DNA from: Labia minor | Taxonomy: Eukaryota; Arthropoda; Insecta; Dermaptera; Spongiphoridae | Assembly: GCA_963082975.1 (NCBI GenBank) | Contig: OY720346.1 | Coordinates: 20,764,720 to 20,828,719 of the forward strand | Reading direction: 5' to 3' | DNA: 64,000 nt | Shown here: one piece after another, positions 1-11,500 of the stretch | Numbering within the stretch: position 1 is the stretch's first letter | Layout of the letters: each line of letters begins with the position of its first letter | The notes under the pieces: model-generated | What the model was told of the DNA's origin: nothing | Database searches by the model: none | Seen by the model: the letters and a program-made list of their open reading frames with translations, nothing else | Translations under genes and position numbers: made by a program

Positions 1-347
1 AAATATCTCGAAGCAAACTGGTACTTTACTTGAAAGGTAAACGCAACCAGTGTAGGTAAAGTACCACTTCCGGTTAACCGATTTTGACGAAATTTTGATA
101 GAAATCTACAAACTGTGAATAATATCGGTGTTCCAAATTTCGAAGTCCTAGCTTGATTAGTTTCTGAGTAAATTTGCTCACAGACAAACATTACATACAT
201 CCATACATACACACACAGACATAATTCGAAAATTGGTATTTTCCGCCTCAGAGGTCTAAAACGTCAAGATCTATCGAAATCTCGAAGTCGAAATTTTTGA
301 CCATTCCAATACTTCCCTTATACGAAGTATGCGGGAAAGTAAAAATT
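1..347 (-). repeat. Family-C repeat, partial at window edge
   Basis: Read on the minus strand it opens with TTTTTACTTTCCCGC near 347. It then runs through the same order of blocks as family B below: a GTATTG block, a stretch related to B's GAGATTT...GACGTTTT, an ACATACA microsatellite, a CCAAATTTC block and CTTCCGG. The other end lies outside the window. I read it as a non-autonomous Helentron-like or MITE-like element from its resemblance to families A and B. Confidence 0.55.
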
Positions 348-424
348 GGTATCATTTAAATTATTTTATTAAAGAATTTCCATAATGAAATAATTCAATT
401 GAAGTAATAAAAATATTATTCAGG

Positions 425-760
425 TGTCGAATTTTATCAGGAGATGATGCCCATGACTTTGAAAGATTTGTAGAATTTCCATCCCGAAAAAGATGAATAC
501 TTAAAAGAATGGTGAAAAATGCTTGATGAGGAATTACATGAACTTAATGCATCCCCAAATATAGTTAGAATAATAAAGTAAGTTAAAAGGGTTGTGATGG
601 GCACATCTTTCAAATGGATAAGAAAGGAAAGATTGGTGACAAATTTGAATTGAAAGGAAGCTCAATAAAAGGACAGTTGAAAAAATGAGGCCAAGAGCTT
701 TCGAATTAAATAGCGCCATAGAAATAGTTAGAGAGATAGATAAATTAAATTATAATTTAA
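425..760 (+). pseudogene. Degenerate coding-like segment
   Basis: One frame from about 425 to 585 gives a charged protein-like string (FHPEKDEYLKEW and LDEELHELNASPN) interrupted by two in-frame stops. Downstream at 690-745 there is similarity to 55420-55480 (TGAGGCCAAGA.CTTTCGA followed by AGAGATAGATA), so this is probably repeat-derived. I do not recognise the family; a decayed retroelement ORF is the likeliest reading. Confidence 0.25.
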
Positions 761-1700
761 GAAAGAGGTGGGTATATTTATAACTCTTACCTTTGAAATT
801 TGAAATATATATTCCTTTATGTGTGTGCAAATTGAAATTTCTTTATGTAAACCACTCTGCATCCGATAAGTAATGTCAACAAACGATTATATTTTCTTTC
901 AATATAAAAATATTTCTGTTCTTATTATTTTAAATTTATTTATTATTTATTAAAACCAAATATGATAAATATAATTATAAATAAAATTATTAAGTATAGT
1001 CAATAGTCTTCCATCCTGACCCCTGAAAGATATGCAACCCGATAGACAAAAATATAAATTGTCAAAAACAAATAATTTCGGAATTCTATGATATAATATT
1101 ATTAGAGAAAGTTGAAAAAAATATATAATATTATATACTAATTTTGTAAACATTCAATTACTTAGGGTAGATATCGGACAATAACAATTTAAGCAAATGT
1201 CCATTGGTTGCTTGGTCATCCTTTGGGTTTCTCTCCATTAGCCATGTCTAAAGTACAAACCACTGGACCGGAAGGATACTTCTTAAAATAAAAAACAAAA
1301 ATAAAATAAAAAAAAACAATTGAATTCCATAGAAAATAAATGTCAATTGTGAAAGTTATCTATATATAAACACACATAAAAAAACCTATTATTTAATTTA
1401 TTCCATTTAAAGAGGACCATTCTTCTTTTGTGGATGATGAATCATCGACGGAATCCCCAAAGTTCCGACACGATGTTATCTCATTCATTTGTTAGTGATT
1501 TTCCCATTTATTAATTGATATAAAATGAAATTGAATGGTTCAATTACAAATATTAATTAATATATATATATATATACTATACAGAATATCTCGAATTTAT
1601 CAACATATAACAAAAAATTAAATAAATATTGATCTTCTATCCTTTATTTCAATTTCAACAACAATAAAAATACCATGATAAATATTAGCGTATAAAATAT
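761..1700. other. AT-rich intergenic DNA
   Basis: I see only AT-rich sequence, a (TA)n run near 1560-1575 and short shadow ORFs. No splice-bounded coding exon or repeat end is evident. Confidence 0.5.
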
Positions 1701-1974
1701 TTAGGTAATAGGTAGCAGCAGGCCCATCCTTATCTTACTGAAGCACAAGAAGAATGACTTAAAACTGGCAAAGGAAAGAAAAATGGAAGGCGCAGCTGTA
1801 TCAGTATAAACGGTTTCCATACTGCGATACAGAAAGACAACGGAACGTCTACTGTATAAATACTTCCAAAATATCTTTATGGTATAAGAAAATTCAAAAA
1901 CGCCCTCAGTCCGGAGCAGCTCTTAAGAGGGTGCTAAGAATCTCCCCGTCTTCTTTCAGAAAAGATCTTGTTAA

Positions 1975-2220
1975 AGTTGAAAATCTGAAGATATTTAATA
2001 GAAACCTTTGTATTGCTACGTGAAATGTTAGAAGACTTTTTATGGCAGGGAAAATTACAAATGTTGAAACGGTAATGCAAAGATTTAAGATCGATATTCT
2101 TGGTATTAGTGAAGTAAGATGGCCCGATAGAGGTTATCAAAAGACCGAACGAGGTTATTTGTATTACTCAGGATCATTAAGCTCCCAAAAGATCGAGATG
2201 TCGGCGCCAGAACTCATGGC
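1975..2220 (+). pseudogene. Dead LINE fragment, APE-type endonuclease domain
   Basis: The translation carries the start of an apurinic-like endonuclease of non-LTR retrotransposons: an IAT*NVRRL motif (normally a TWNVRTL type), then AGKITNVETVMQRFKIDIL, GISEVRWPDRG and YLYYSG. This matches the RTE/craniofacial-development-protein-2-like class of LINE proteins. The Trp of the TWN motif has become a TGA stop, and the frame ends near 2234, so the fragment is non-functional. The copy is truncated at both ends; no poly(A) tail or target duplication was found. Confidence 0.7.
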
Positions 2221-3145
2221 TTGGAGATCTGAGTAGATGGTTTGGATGCTCATCAATTGACATCTTTAGAAAAGATGTCTTGCCATATGGATCGCTAACC
2301 TCTATAGGGAGAAAACGCCTTAAGAAGAAGATAAAATATTTATATTTCCCTTGATTTAAAATATTTGCTCATAACTTCAGATTGAAGTATTTTTGAGCAA
2401 TTATTCCATTTTTACAGTGTTTTATATAACTTACTTGGTTGTCTGTATGGTTCAAATCTAGTAACTCATTTTTAACACAGTTGCAGTTGATCAATCGAAC
2501 TAAAACTTTGCACGCTTTTCAGATTTGAATGACAAAACATGAATATGAAATAAAGATTTCATTTTCTTAATTAATTAATTAATTAATAATTTAATTAATA
2601 CATTTTAACCCATCATTAAATATCATTTATGATCTCAAAGTATATTCAAATAAAAATTAAAACCTTAAATATTTATTTACTAAAAAATTAAAAATAAAAT
2701 AAATAATTAAAAAAAATTAAGTTACAGTGTTTTATTTATAAATGCACTAAAAACTAGAAAATGATTTTTCTCTTATCCTCAATAAGTATATTCTTCTTCA
2801 TGATGGGGCTCTACAAGGGTCCGCCTACTTAGCACTTCAACAACAATGGTCTAGATTCTTTGAATAAAGAGCCTAATTAAAATGAATTAGTTAATTAATT
2901 TTCTAGGGATCTCTCAAATAAAACGCTTGCATTTAATTTTTAATTTTGTCACCATTTTTAATTTAAATGCAAGCGTTTTAAGAGATCCCTGTATTTATGA
3001 TTAGAGTCTCTTTGGAATAAATTATAAAATAATTATTCATTGAATAAACATTATATTTATATATATATTTATTTAAATATATCTATATATTATAATATAT
3101 ATATATATATATATTTAATATTAAACCTCTAAAATAAAAAAATCA
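2221..3145. other. Intergenic DNA upstream of CATIP
   Basis: AT-rich sequence with TTAATTAA-type runs at 2570-2600 and a long (TA)n tract at 3055-3115 just upstream of CATIP. Apart from the hairpin at 2905-2990 listed separately, no gene or clear regulatory motif is visible. Confidence 0.5.
2905..2990. repeat. 86-bp palindrome (foldback)
   Basis: AGGGATCTCT...AAAACGCTTGCATTTAA on the left is mirrored by TTAAATGCAAGCGTTTT.AGAGATCCCT on the right, around a loop of about 25 bp. The arms are nearly perfect over about 30 bp, so the sequence could fold into one hairpin. It may be a tiny MITE. Confidence 0.75.
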
Positions 3146-4249
3146 ATGAATAAATTGGAAGAAAATACTCCATCTATCCCTAAAGAAAAATTGTTGCACG
3201 AACAAATAAAAAATGAAGACAAAATCAATAGATATATACATAATAAAAAGAATTTGGAATTTTTGGAACATTTTGAAATAAGAAATAAACAAAAGAAAAC
3301 AACCGGTAAGGCCCTTTTTAATGTCGAATATGATAATGAAACTAAAGTCTATATAGTTCATTTTCAAGCTGAAGGATATATTAAGGGTGTTTTGACCAGG
3401 AAGAGTATTTTCTCTTATATTAATGAAAAATTAGAAACTTTTAAAGAAATTAGACAAACAAAAGTAGGCACAAAAATTGCAAATTTGTGTTTAGTGAGAC
3501 ATCCGAATTATTATTTCTGTTTAATTTCAAAAGGAAAGTTGGGCGAGGTTTTATCAAAAAAGCGAAAAAAATTAAACTATCAACCATTAATTATGGGCGA
3601 AGGTTCGATTATTCTCCTATATAGAATGTTAGCCACTCAAGGTTTTAATGATAACCTAGAAATCTTTTCAATTAATAATTCAGGAACTATTCTTCGGAAC
3701 ATTATTAAATCCGGTAAAATAAATGAAATAATTATTAATGGGGATTTAACTCAAGTTCTTACCATTCATCGTGATATTTATGAAGAAAATAGTGTAACTG
3801 AAAGTGTTAAGACATTTATGACAAGGAATGGATTCTGTTTACGACATGAATGGGTTCAAAAGGATATTTATTTAACGATAACAGAAATGTTAGATCCTAT
3901 TAAAAACACTTTTTTGAATATATATACAACTGATGAACCATTAAAGGATTTTCAATTAAAATCCAAAGTTCAAGATATGAATGTCGAATTCAAAGCAAAA
4001 TATCAAAGTTATTTAGAAGAGCATCCCGATATTGTTAATTTAATTGGTGATTATTTACAAAATATTCTTATTGAGAAACCAGACAATATTTATTCCTTTA
4101 CAGAAGATTTTTTCGATGCTTATTCTCTGAAGCCAAAGGCACAAAATTTAGATCGAGAATTTGAAATTTCAAGATCTTTGTCATGGGGAGCTTCGATCGA
4201 TCCTAATTTCCTACCCGAATGTCATTTTAAAGATTGTAAAATTCTTTAA
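3146..4249 (+). CDS. CATIP: CATIP-like ciliogenesis-associated TTC17-interacting protein
   Basis: An intronless 367-codon ORF, close to the length I recall for vertebrate CATIP (about 390 residues). CATIP works with TTC17 in actin polymerisation during ciliogenesis and is linked to motile cilia and sperm flagella. The middle holds the conserved body (RNGFCLRHEWVQKDIYLTI). Residues about 293-326 form a dimerisation/docking-like RIIa segment (HPDIVNLIGDYLQNIL, then EKP and the FTEDFFDAY pattern), as found at the CATIP C-terminus. The start at 3146 follows an AT-rich leader with no upstream in-frame extension of note. A poly(A) signal AATAAA lies at 4396. The lack of introns differs from every other host gene model here, so a retrocopy is possible, but the frame is fully open. 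The assignment rests on recalled family features. Confidence 0.75.
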   Translation: MNKLEENTPSIPKEKLLHEQIKNEDKINRYIHNKKNLEFLEHFEIRNKQKKTTGKALFNVEYDNETKVYIVHFQAEGYIKGVLTRKSIFSYINEKLETFKEIRQTKVGTKIANLCLVRHPNYYFCLISKGKLGEVLSKKRKKLNYQPLIMGEGSIILLYRMLATQGFNDNLEIFSINNSGTILRNIIKSGKINEIIINGDLTQVLTIHRDIYEENSVTESVKTFMTRNGFCLRHEWVQKDIYLTITEMLDPIKNTFLNIYTTDEPLKDFQLKSKVQDMNVEFKAKYQSYLEEHPDIVNLIGDYLQNILIEKPDNIYSFTEDFFDAYSLKPKAQNLDREFEISRSLSWGASIDPNFLPECHFKDCKIL

Positions 4250-4576
4250 TATTTTATTGAATATATATATTTAAATATTATTTATAAATATTTAGATAAA
4301 CGTGTCGTTTTAAAATAATGTACTTAGATTGAAAATTATCTTAAAAAAAAAACAAATAAAAAATTAAAAAGTAATTTACATTGACAAAAACAAACAATAA
4401 ATATGTATCTATGATTATTATTTATATTGTAATTTAATTTTAATTAAAAGAATATATGAAAAGAGAATATCATTTACAAAACTTTTTGATTTTATAAAAT
4501 ATAATGAATAAATAATTAAAATATATATTTTATTAATTAATTAAATATTAAAAATATTCTAAGGAGCACTTGCCCC
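4250..4576. other. CATIP 3' flank
   Basis: AT-rich sequence with a possible poly(A) signal (AATAAA, 4396-4401). No further gene is seen before the family-A repeat. Confidence 0.5.
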
Positions 4577-5197
4577 TTTTTTACCGACCGACGATAGTAA
4601 GGGAGGTATTGTTTTCACACCAAATTTCACATGTGGAGATTTTTACATATCTCCACGAATCATGCATTTTCTTAACAGAAAAAAGTATTTTAGCATGATG
4701 TCTGTCCGTCCGTCCGTCCGTCCGTATAGATGTGTACAGCTTGAACGGCTCAACAGATTTTGATGAAATTTGGTATATTTACTTAATGCATCAGTATGAT
4801 GAATTGATCAACTTTTGGTGCAAATCCGGAAACCGGAAGTGGTAGTATTAGCGATCGACGATAGGAAGGGAAGGGTTATTTTCACACCAAATTTCATATG
4901 AGGAGATTTTTTTATATAATGCACTTTGTATTGGTTTTATCCTTGAGAAAAATCATATTTATTAGTTTTTTCTTGATTTAAAATTATATGACGTCATCCA
5001 GCCATTCATGACGTCACAGCCTTGTCTTACATATATATTATAAATAAAATAAAATTAAAAATTTTTATGTTATATTTATATCTGTTTTTTATTACATTAA
5101 TAGATATATTAAAATTATTTGAAATTGTTTCTGTAGCTGGAAATTAATTTACTTCAAACCGTCGGTCTGTTCGGACCTGGCCACAGGTCAACTTATT
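4577..5197 (+). repeat. Family-A element copy A1 (Helentron/MITE-like)
   Basis: It starts TTTTTTACCGACCGACG and ends with the inverted copy CGTCGGTC followed by a hairpin (GACCTGGCCACAGGTC) and AACTTATT. Internal landmarks are a (GTCC)n microsatellite at 4707-4727, a GATGAAATTTGGTAT block, CCGGAAGTGGTAGTATTAGC, and two TGACGTCA palindromes near 4990-5015. No ORF is present. The layout of subterminal inverted repeats, a hairpin at one end and an internal microsatellite resembles Helentron-associated non-autonomous elements; that class name is inferred. Confidence 0.75.
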
Positions 5198-5200
5198 TTT

Positions 5201-5768
5201 TCTTAATTTAAAATTATATGACGTCACCCAGCCTTAACAGAAAAAAAGTATTTTAAGCATGATGTCTGTCCGTCCGTCCGTCCTTATAGATGTGTACAGC
5301 CTGAACGGCTCAACGGATTTTGATGAAATTTGGTATATTTACTTAATTCATCAGTGGGATGAATTGATCAACTTTTGGTGCAAATCCGGAAACCGGAAGT
5401 GGTAGTATTAACGATCGACGATAGGAAGGGAAGGGTTATTTTCACACCAACTTTCAAAATGAGGAGATTTTTTACATATCATCACGAATCATTCACTTTG
5501 CATTGGTTTTATACTCGAGAAAAATCATCTTTATTAGTTTTTTCTTAATTAAAATTATTTGACGTCATCCAGCCATTCATGACGTCACAGCCTGGTCTTA
5601 CATATATATTATAAATAAAATAAAATTAAAAATATTTATGTTCTATCCATATCTGTTTTTTATTACATTAATAGATATATTAAAATTATTTGAAATTGTT
5701 TCTGTAGCTGGAAATTAATTTATTTCAAACCGTCGGTCGGATCGGACCTGGCCACAGGTCAACTTATT
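5201..5768 (+). repeat. Family-A element copy A2, 5'-rearranged
   Basis: Directly abuts A1 in the same orientation. It lacks the ACCGACCGACG start and begins inside the element near its TGACGTCA block, then continues through the (GTCC)n tract at 5264-5283, a second pair of TGACGTCA-type sites, the CGTCGGTCGG inverted repeat and the terminal hairpin. A tandem or nested arrangement of A elements explains it. Confidence 0.7.
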
Positions 5769-6869
5769 ATTATTTAAATTTTATTGGCTTTTGTAATCTC
5801 AATCAGATCAGGAAGAACTATATATTTAATAAAAATTACAAATCATCATTTAATTTAAGTTACAATAATTTAATAAAGTAGTTAATATTTTTTCATTATT
5901 GATTTAAATATAAATATATATATATAACATTTCGAATTGACGGACACTTGTCTCCAGTTTTATATTTTCATTTGTCATTATCGTTTGTTGTTTTGGTTTA
6001 TTATGTAAATTGGTTGGACTTCGCGAAAGCGTAGCATAGTTTGTATCTGTCGCTTGTCCTATTTCCGTATAGCCACCGCTCTCTTCCCCTTTTAACTATT
6101 ATTATTTTTGTTATTTTTTTTTTTTATTTTTATTTTTATTTTCTTCTAAACTCAACTAAAATTCATTACAAATTGATTTCAAGCTATAGGATTGAAAATT
6201 AATTGGAATCATGATAAACAAGGATTAGTATTAACCATTTAAATTGAGAATCGAACATCGATATAATTCGATTGATTTAGTTATGCATCAATTTTTTTTT
6301 TTTTTTTTTAAATAAAACAAATGAAAATATTCATTACTTTATAATCAAATTAAATAAATTTCAAGGAATTCAATCACTTTTGAATGATCAATTTAATCCA
6401 GAAAACAATCTCAGTAAAGAAAAAAAAAGAAAAAAAATGTAAATGTATATAAACTTTGAAATTCCTACTTCCTAGGTTTTTTTTTATAAATTATCACAAA
6501 ACATAAACGAAGTCAGTCTGCTTGAGTCGGAGCAAGTGTGCGGTACTTGATAACTACTACAGAATAAGCAGTCGAAACGTTGTACATTTATTTAACTAAA
6601 TAAATAAATTATATAAATATGTATTAATAAAAATCCCTTTAATAAACGAAGTAATTGATTTTTTTTTCTTTGTTGAGCAGTAGGGCAAGGAATATAAAAG
6701 AGAAGCTTCTAAAATAACATAACTTATTTTATTTTTATTTTTGAAAATATATACCTATACATATCTACCTATCCCTATTTATAATTGAAATATTGAAATG
6801 AATATTTTTTATGACTTTGAAATTAAGATCAGAAAGATTTTTGTGTAAAATTTTGACGTTTTTGTAAAA
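5769..6869. other. Intergenic DNA, no gene assigned
   Basis: AT-rich with homopolymer T and A runs. Two patches of higher complexity (5935-6090 and 6505-6570, the latter with a TCAGTC initiator-like motif at 6512) could be untranslated exon or promoter sequence, but no coding frame or splice pairing supports a gene. Confidence 0.4.
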
Positions 6870-7473
6870 TTAGCTGGAGTGTCTCCACTCGACTATCTCG
6901 CGATTTGAATTGGATTAAATAACATAATATATTATATTTAAATTAAATTTAATTAATTATAAATTATAAATTAAAATTAATAAATAATATTTATTAAATT
7001 ATTGATGGCACCACGTTACGTGTTGGCGCGTGAGATTTGCAGTATTAAAAAATTAATTCTGGTACTTTCAGCGATTCAGTCAAGCTGAATTTCTATATAT
7101 AGCAGTTTTATACTATTATTAATCATGTGAAAAATTATCAAACATATATCTTTATTTTTACGGTCACTTTTAGGAAAAAATATCAAAACGTTGTAAGTAA
7201 TGACCCCCTTCCGGTTGAGCTACATTTTTCAAATGTTGATAGAAAACTACGAATTTTGAATAATACCCATGTACCAAATTTCATTATTCTAGCTCAACCC
7301 GTTTTTGCGTAATCTTGTCTACATACATACACACATCCCCCCCACACACACACACAGACAGACAGACATTTTTCTCAACCTTAGTGAGAACCTTCAAAAC
7401 GCATAAAAACATCAAAATCTCAACATCGAAAATTTTCATGATCGCAATACTATCTCTGGCGAGATAGTAAAAA
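6870..7473 (+). repeat. Family-B element copy B1
   Basis: Begins TTAGCTGGAGTGTCTCCAC (hairpin GGAG/CTCC), then CGACTATCTCGC, and ends with the inverse GCGAGATAGTAAAAA. Internal blocks are ACCCCCTTCCGGTTGAGCT, ACCAAATTTCATTATTCTAG, an (AC)n microsatellite and ACCTTAGTGA. There is no coding capacity; the 61-codon ORF inside is repeat sequence. Copies B2-B5 in the window share these ends. Confidence 0.8.
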
Positions 7474-7482
7474 TTTAAAAAA

Positions 7483-8115
7483 AAATAAGTTGAACTGTGG
7501 CCAGGTCTGAACCGACCGACAGTTTGAAATAAATTAATTTCCAGCTACAGAAACAATTTCAAATAATTTTAATATATCTATTAATGTAATAAAAAACAGA
7601 TATGGATATAACATAAATATTTTTAATTTTATTTTATTTATAATATATATGTAAGAACAGGCTGTGACGTCATGAATGGCTGGATGACGTCATATAATTT
7701 TAAATTAAGAAAAAAACTAATAAAGATGATTTTTCTCGAAGATAAAACAAATACAAAGTGAATGATTCGTGATAATACGTAAAAAACCTCCTCATGTGAA
7801 ATTTGGTGTAAAAATAGCCCTTTCCTTCCTATCGTCGATCGCTAATACTACCACTTCCGGTTTTCGGATTTGCACCAAAAGTTGATCAATTCATCCCACT
7901 GATGCATTAAGTAAATATACCAAATTTCATCAAAATCGGTTCAGCCGTTCAGGCTGTACACATCTATACGGACAGACGGACGGACGGACGGACAGACATG
8001 CTAAAAATACTTTTTTCTGTTTAGAAAATGCATGATTCGTGGAGATATGTAAAAATCTCCACATGTGAAATTTGGTGTGAAAACAATACCTCCCTTACTA
8101 TCGTCGGTCGGTAAT
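7483..8115 (-). repeat. Family-A element copy A3
   Basis: Reverse-oriented full copy. At the left lie the hairpin and ACCGACCGACAG, then the paired TGACGTCA sites near 7666-7690, the CCACTTCCGG block and the (GGAC)n tract at 7971-7993, and finally CGTCGGTCGGTAA at the right end. It lies 10 bp from B1, so two families are clustered here. Confidence 0.8.
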
Positions 8116-8526
8116 AAGCCTCATCTCATCCCCTCTCCCAACTCCTCTCACTTCTTTAAAACAAAGTTGCAAATTTCTGTTCAGAAAATTCCTTAAAATA
8201 ATTTACTACAAATATATAAATAATTATAATGTTTGAAAAAACAATTTTTGATTATTTAATTAAATATTTTTTCTTTTTCAAAAAGAATAATGATTTTAAA
8301 ATGTATTAAAATGTATTATATTTTAAAAATTATACACAATTATATCAATATTAAAATAATATAAAAGATTTTAGTTTAGTATTACAAATAGTATTGAAAT
8401 GATATTCAATTTCATACAAAGTTTGAAAGATTTAAGTACAGTATTCTATTTCATTTCTAGCGACACATTAGAGAATAGATCCTCCTATTAATTTACTTAA
8501 AGGTGATTAATTAATTATAGAATAAA

Positions 8527-11500
8527 ATGACCTCTTCCAGAGTAATTGTAGGTAAGTATTTTTTTAATGAATAATTAAAATTTATAAAAATAAGAAATTA
8601 TAAATCATTTTTTTATAATTTATAATTTCTTCGATTGATAAATTATATCTATTTAAAAGTTAACAAGAGCATAAAAATTATCGTATATAATTATAATTGT
8701 TTTTAGAAAATTGACTCGGAAGTATAAATATAATATATAAACTAACAATATTCTATTTATTCAGTTTCCATATTCATAATTTATATTTTCTAAAACATCC
8801 CCAATTCTCTTATGATCATTAATTATATATTATATTATTATTATATTAGGCGTTCATTTCAAGTTGTCAGTAATTATAAGATTCATATTTGTTTAATTTA
8901 ACAAACAATTTCTATATAAATAAATAATGAATTAAGGGATTCAATTTTTATTTTAAAACTCAAAATATTTTTATTGTGCCATAATCAAGATAATACATAT
9001 TTATATTTAAATAGTCATTAATTAAAGGTATGAAAATCAGAAAAAGATCTATTAAAAATACAGATTGTCATTATACAAAAAATAAATAGTTCGGTCCCCT
9101 AAAATAATCTTATAGTCTTTTGATATAGAAATTGATGACTAGTTAAACCACTATTGACCACTATATCTCTTAATAGTTTTTGAGATAGAAAATACGGTAG
9201 TATGAACTTAAAAAATGAAAATACTCTGAATTGTAATTTTTTTTATTTTATCTCTAGATTTGGATTCCAAACAGGAACTAATCATTCCGGATACATTGCC
9301 AGATGTATCCATTAATACTTTTAATGAAAATAATCAATGGTCCAATAAAGATCCAGGTAATAATTTAAAAGAAAAAATAATATGGTATAATAATAATCAT
9401 GCGCGGAAACGTTTCGGTTTAATTTGACTTACAGAGTTGTTATTATGATGACATTTTATTTGTGATATTTTTATACATTTGTTTTTTTTTTATTTATTAA
9501 TAATCAATCGTTTAATATATTATATTTCTATTTTTTCATTCTCATATTTTTTTGTCTATTTAAAAATTTAATTAGAATCAACTGTAAATACTAAGTCAAA
9601 ACCATAATGAAATTATATATTTTTTTATTTTTAAAATCATGTCATGGTAATTGTTTACAAACCGGGAAGCTTCAGAGATTCGATAAAACTTTGCTAGTGG
9701 ATTGCTTTTTTAATTCGAAAGAAATTTTCCTTATGCAACATTTCTCGGTCTCTTCTAGTTTACGAGATAAAAATTATTAAAGTTTGCATATAAACCCATT
9801 AACATTCAATTTAGCTACCATGTTCTATTCATTTGGCCAGCAGAGGATTTCACTAATTTTCAGGGTTTTTTTTCAGTTCGGTTTGGATATAAGAAAATTA
9901 AAAACTTAATTAATTACATAATTTTCCTATATCCAAACTGAACCGAAACAAACGGAAAATTAGTGAATAAGTGAATAATTAGTGAATTAATCAATAAAAC
10001 ATTACTAAATTGCTGCTCATTCATAACTTGTTTATCTATCAAACTTTAATAATTTTTATCTCGTAAACTACAAGAGACCGAGAAATATTGCATAAGAAAA
10101 GTTTCTTTGAAATTAAAAAGGAATCCACTGGCAATATCTGTCAAATTTCAATAATTTTTATCTCGTAAACTAGAAGAGACTGAGTAATATTGCATAAGAA
10201 AGTTTCTTTGGAATTTAAAAGGAATCCACTGGCAAAGTTTCATCCAAATCCCTGAAGCTTCCCAATTTGTAAACAATTATCTAAATAAATAAAGTTGGAC
10301 TGATGGATCACATTAGAAAAGTTGCTAGAATACCTGTTGGTGGTACTTGTTCAACATTTTTGCCACTTAAAAAACTGAAATGGAATTAGTATAAGAAGTC
10401 AGATAGTTTTATTAGTTTCTGTTAATAAATAATATATTATAAAATAAGTTACACTCAGTTATCCACAGAAATTAAAAAATAATTTTGGGGCAAACTAATA
10501 GTTTTCAAATTAAAAAAGATGTTTTCAAAAAAATATTGATAAGAATTTAAAAAAAAAATGTAAAAACTTATTAGTGTATTTGGAAGGATTCAAATTTATT
10601 TATCAGTTATAACTTTGAAGAAAATATATTATTAGGTTGTTCGGAAATTAAAAAAAAAAAATATTGAAAGACAATTATCGAATAATGAATAATTATTTGT
10701 TGGCAAAAAACTAATCCAGATTATTTTTTTAAACCTCTTCATTTGAAGTAAATTTTTTACCGTTCAAAAAATCAACTAATATCTTTATCGTGTCAATATC
10801 AGTTTCAACCGGCCTTCCAGTACGTTCTGTATTTTCGACATCTAAATTGGCGGATCTAAATTTTGCACAAACCAGTTCTGACACTGGCGTATTATCAAAA
10901 CATCTCCATATACATCCGTTAATTTCTTTTTGAATTGAATACCATTTAAACCTTTTCTATAGGAAAAAAGTAAAGTAAAGTATGACAATAAGGCTGCTTA
11001 TTGCTCTCATATTTTAAAGGCCGCCAACCATAAAACTACTGCGTAGATTCAATTCATTCAATTTAACTTTTTTACACACAAGCATTGCCATATCAGCTCT
11101 CGAAACAAATATAGGTTATGCTTAAGTGAGAAGTTGTGTTCGAAAAAATATAATTAAACCGAAATTACTTTCCGAACAACCTAATATATTTTATTAATTC
11201 TTAAATAAATAATGTAGATATACCATAAAAAAAATTTGTATCTATTAAGATATCGATATCAGTTTTTGAAAACTTATTTTTCAATTCAAATATCCCTCCC
11301 CTAGCAACAAAGATATGACTGACATTAATTTTCTTCCTCTTACAATTATAAAGTTTATTGAATAATGTAGTAAACAGTAGTAAAGTTTTGGTACTCGTTG
11401 AATTTTTACAGATCGGGCCCGCATTTTTTACTATCTCGCCAGAGATAGTATTGCGATCATGAAAATTTTCGATTTTGAGATTTTGATGTTTTTATACGTT

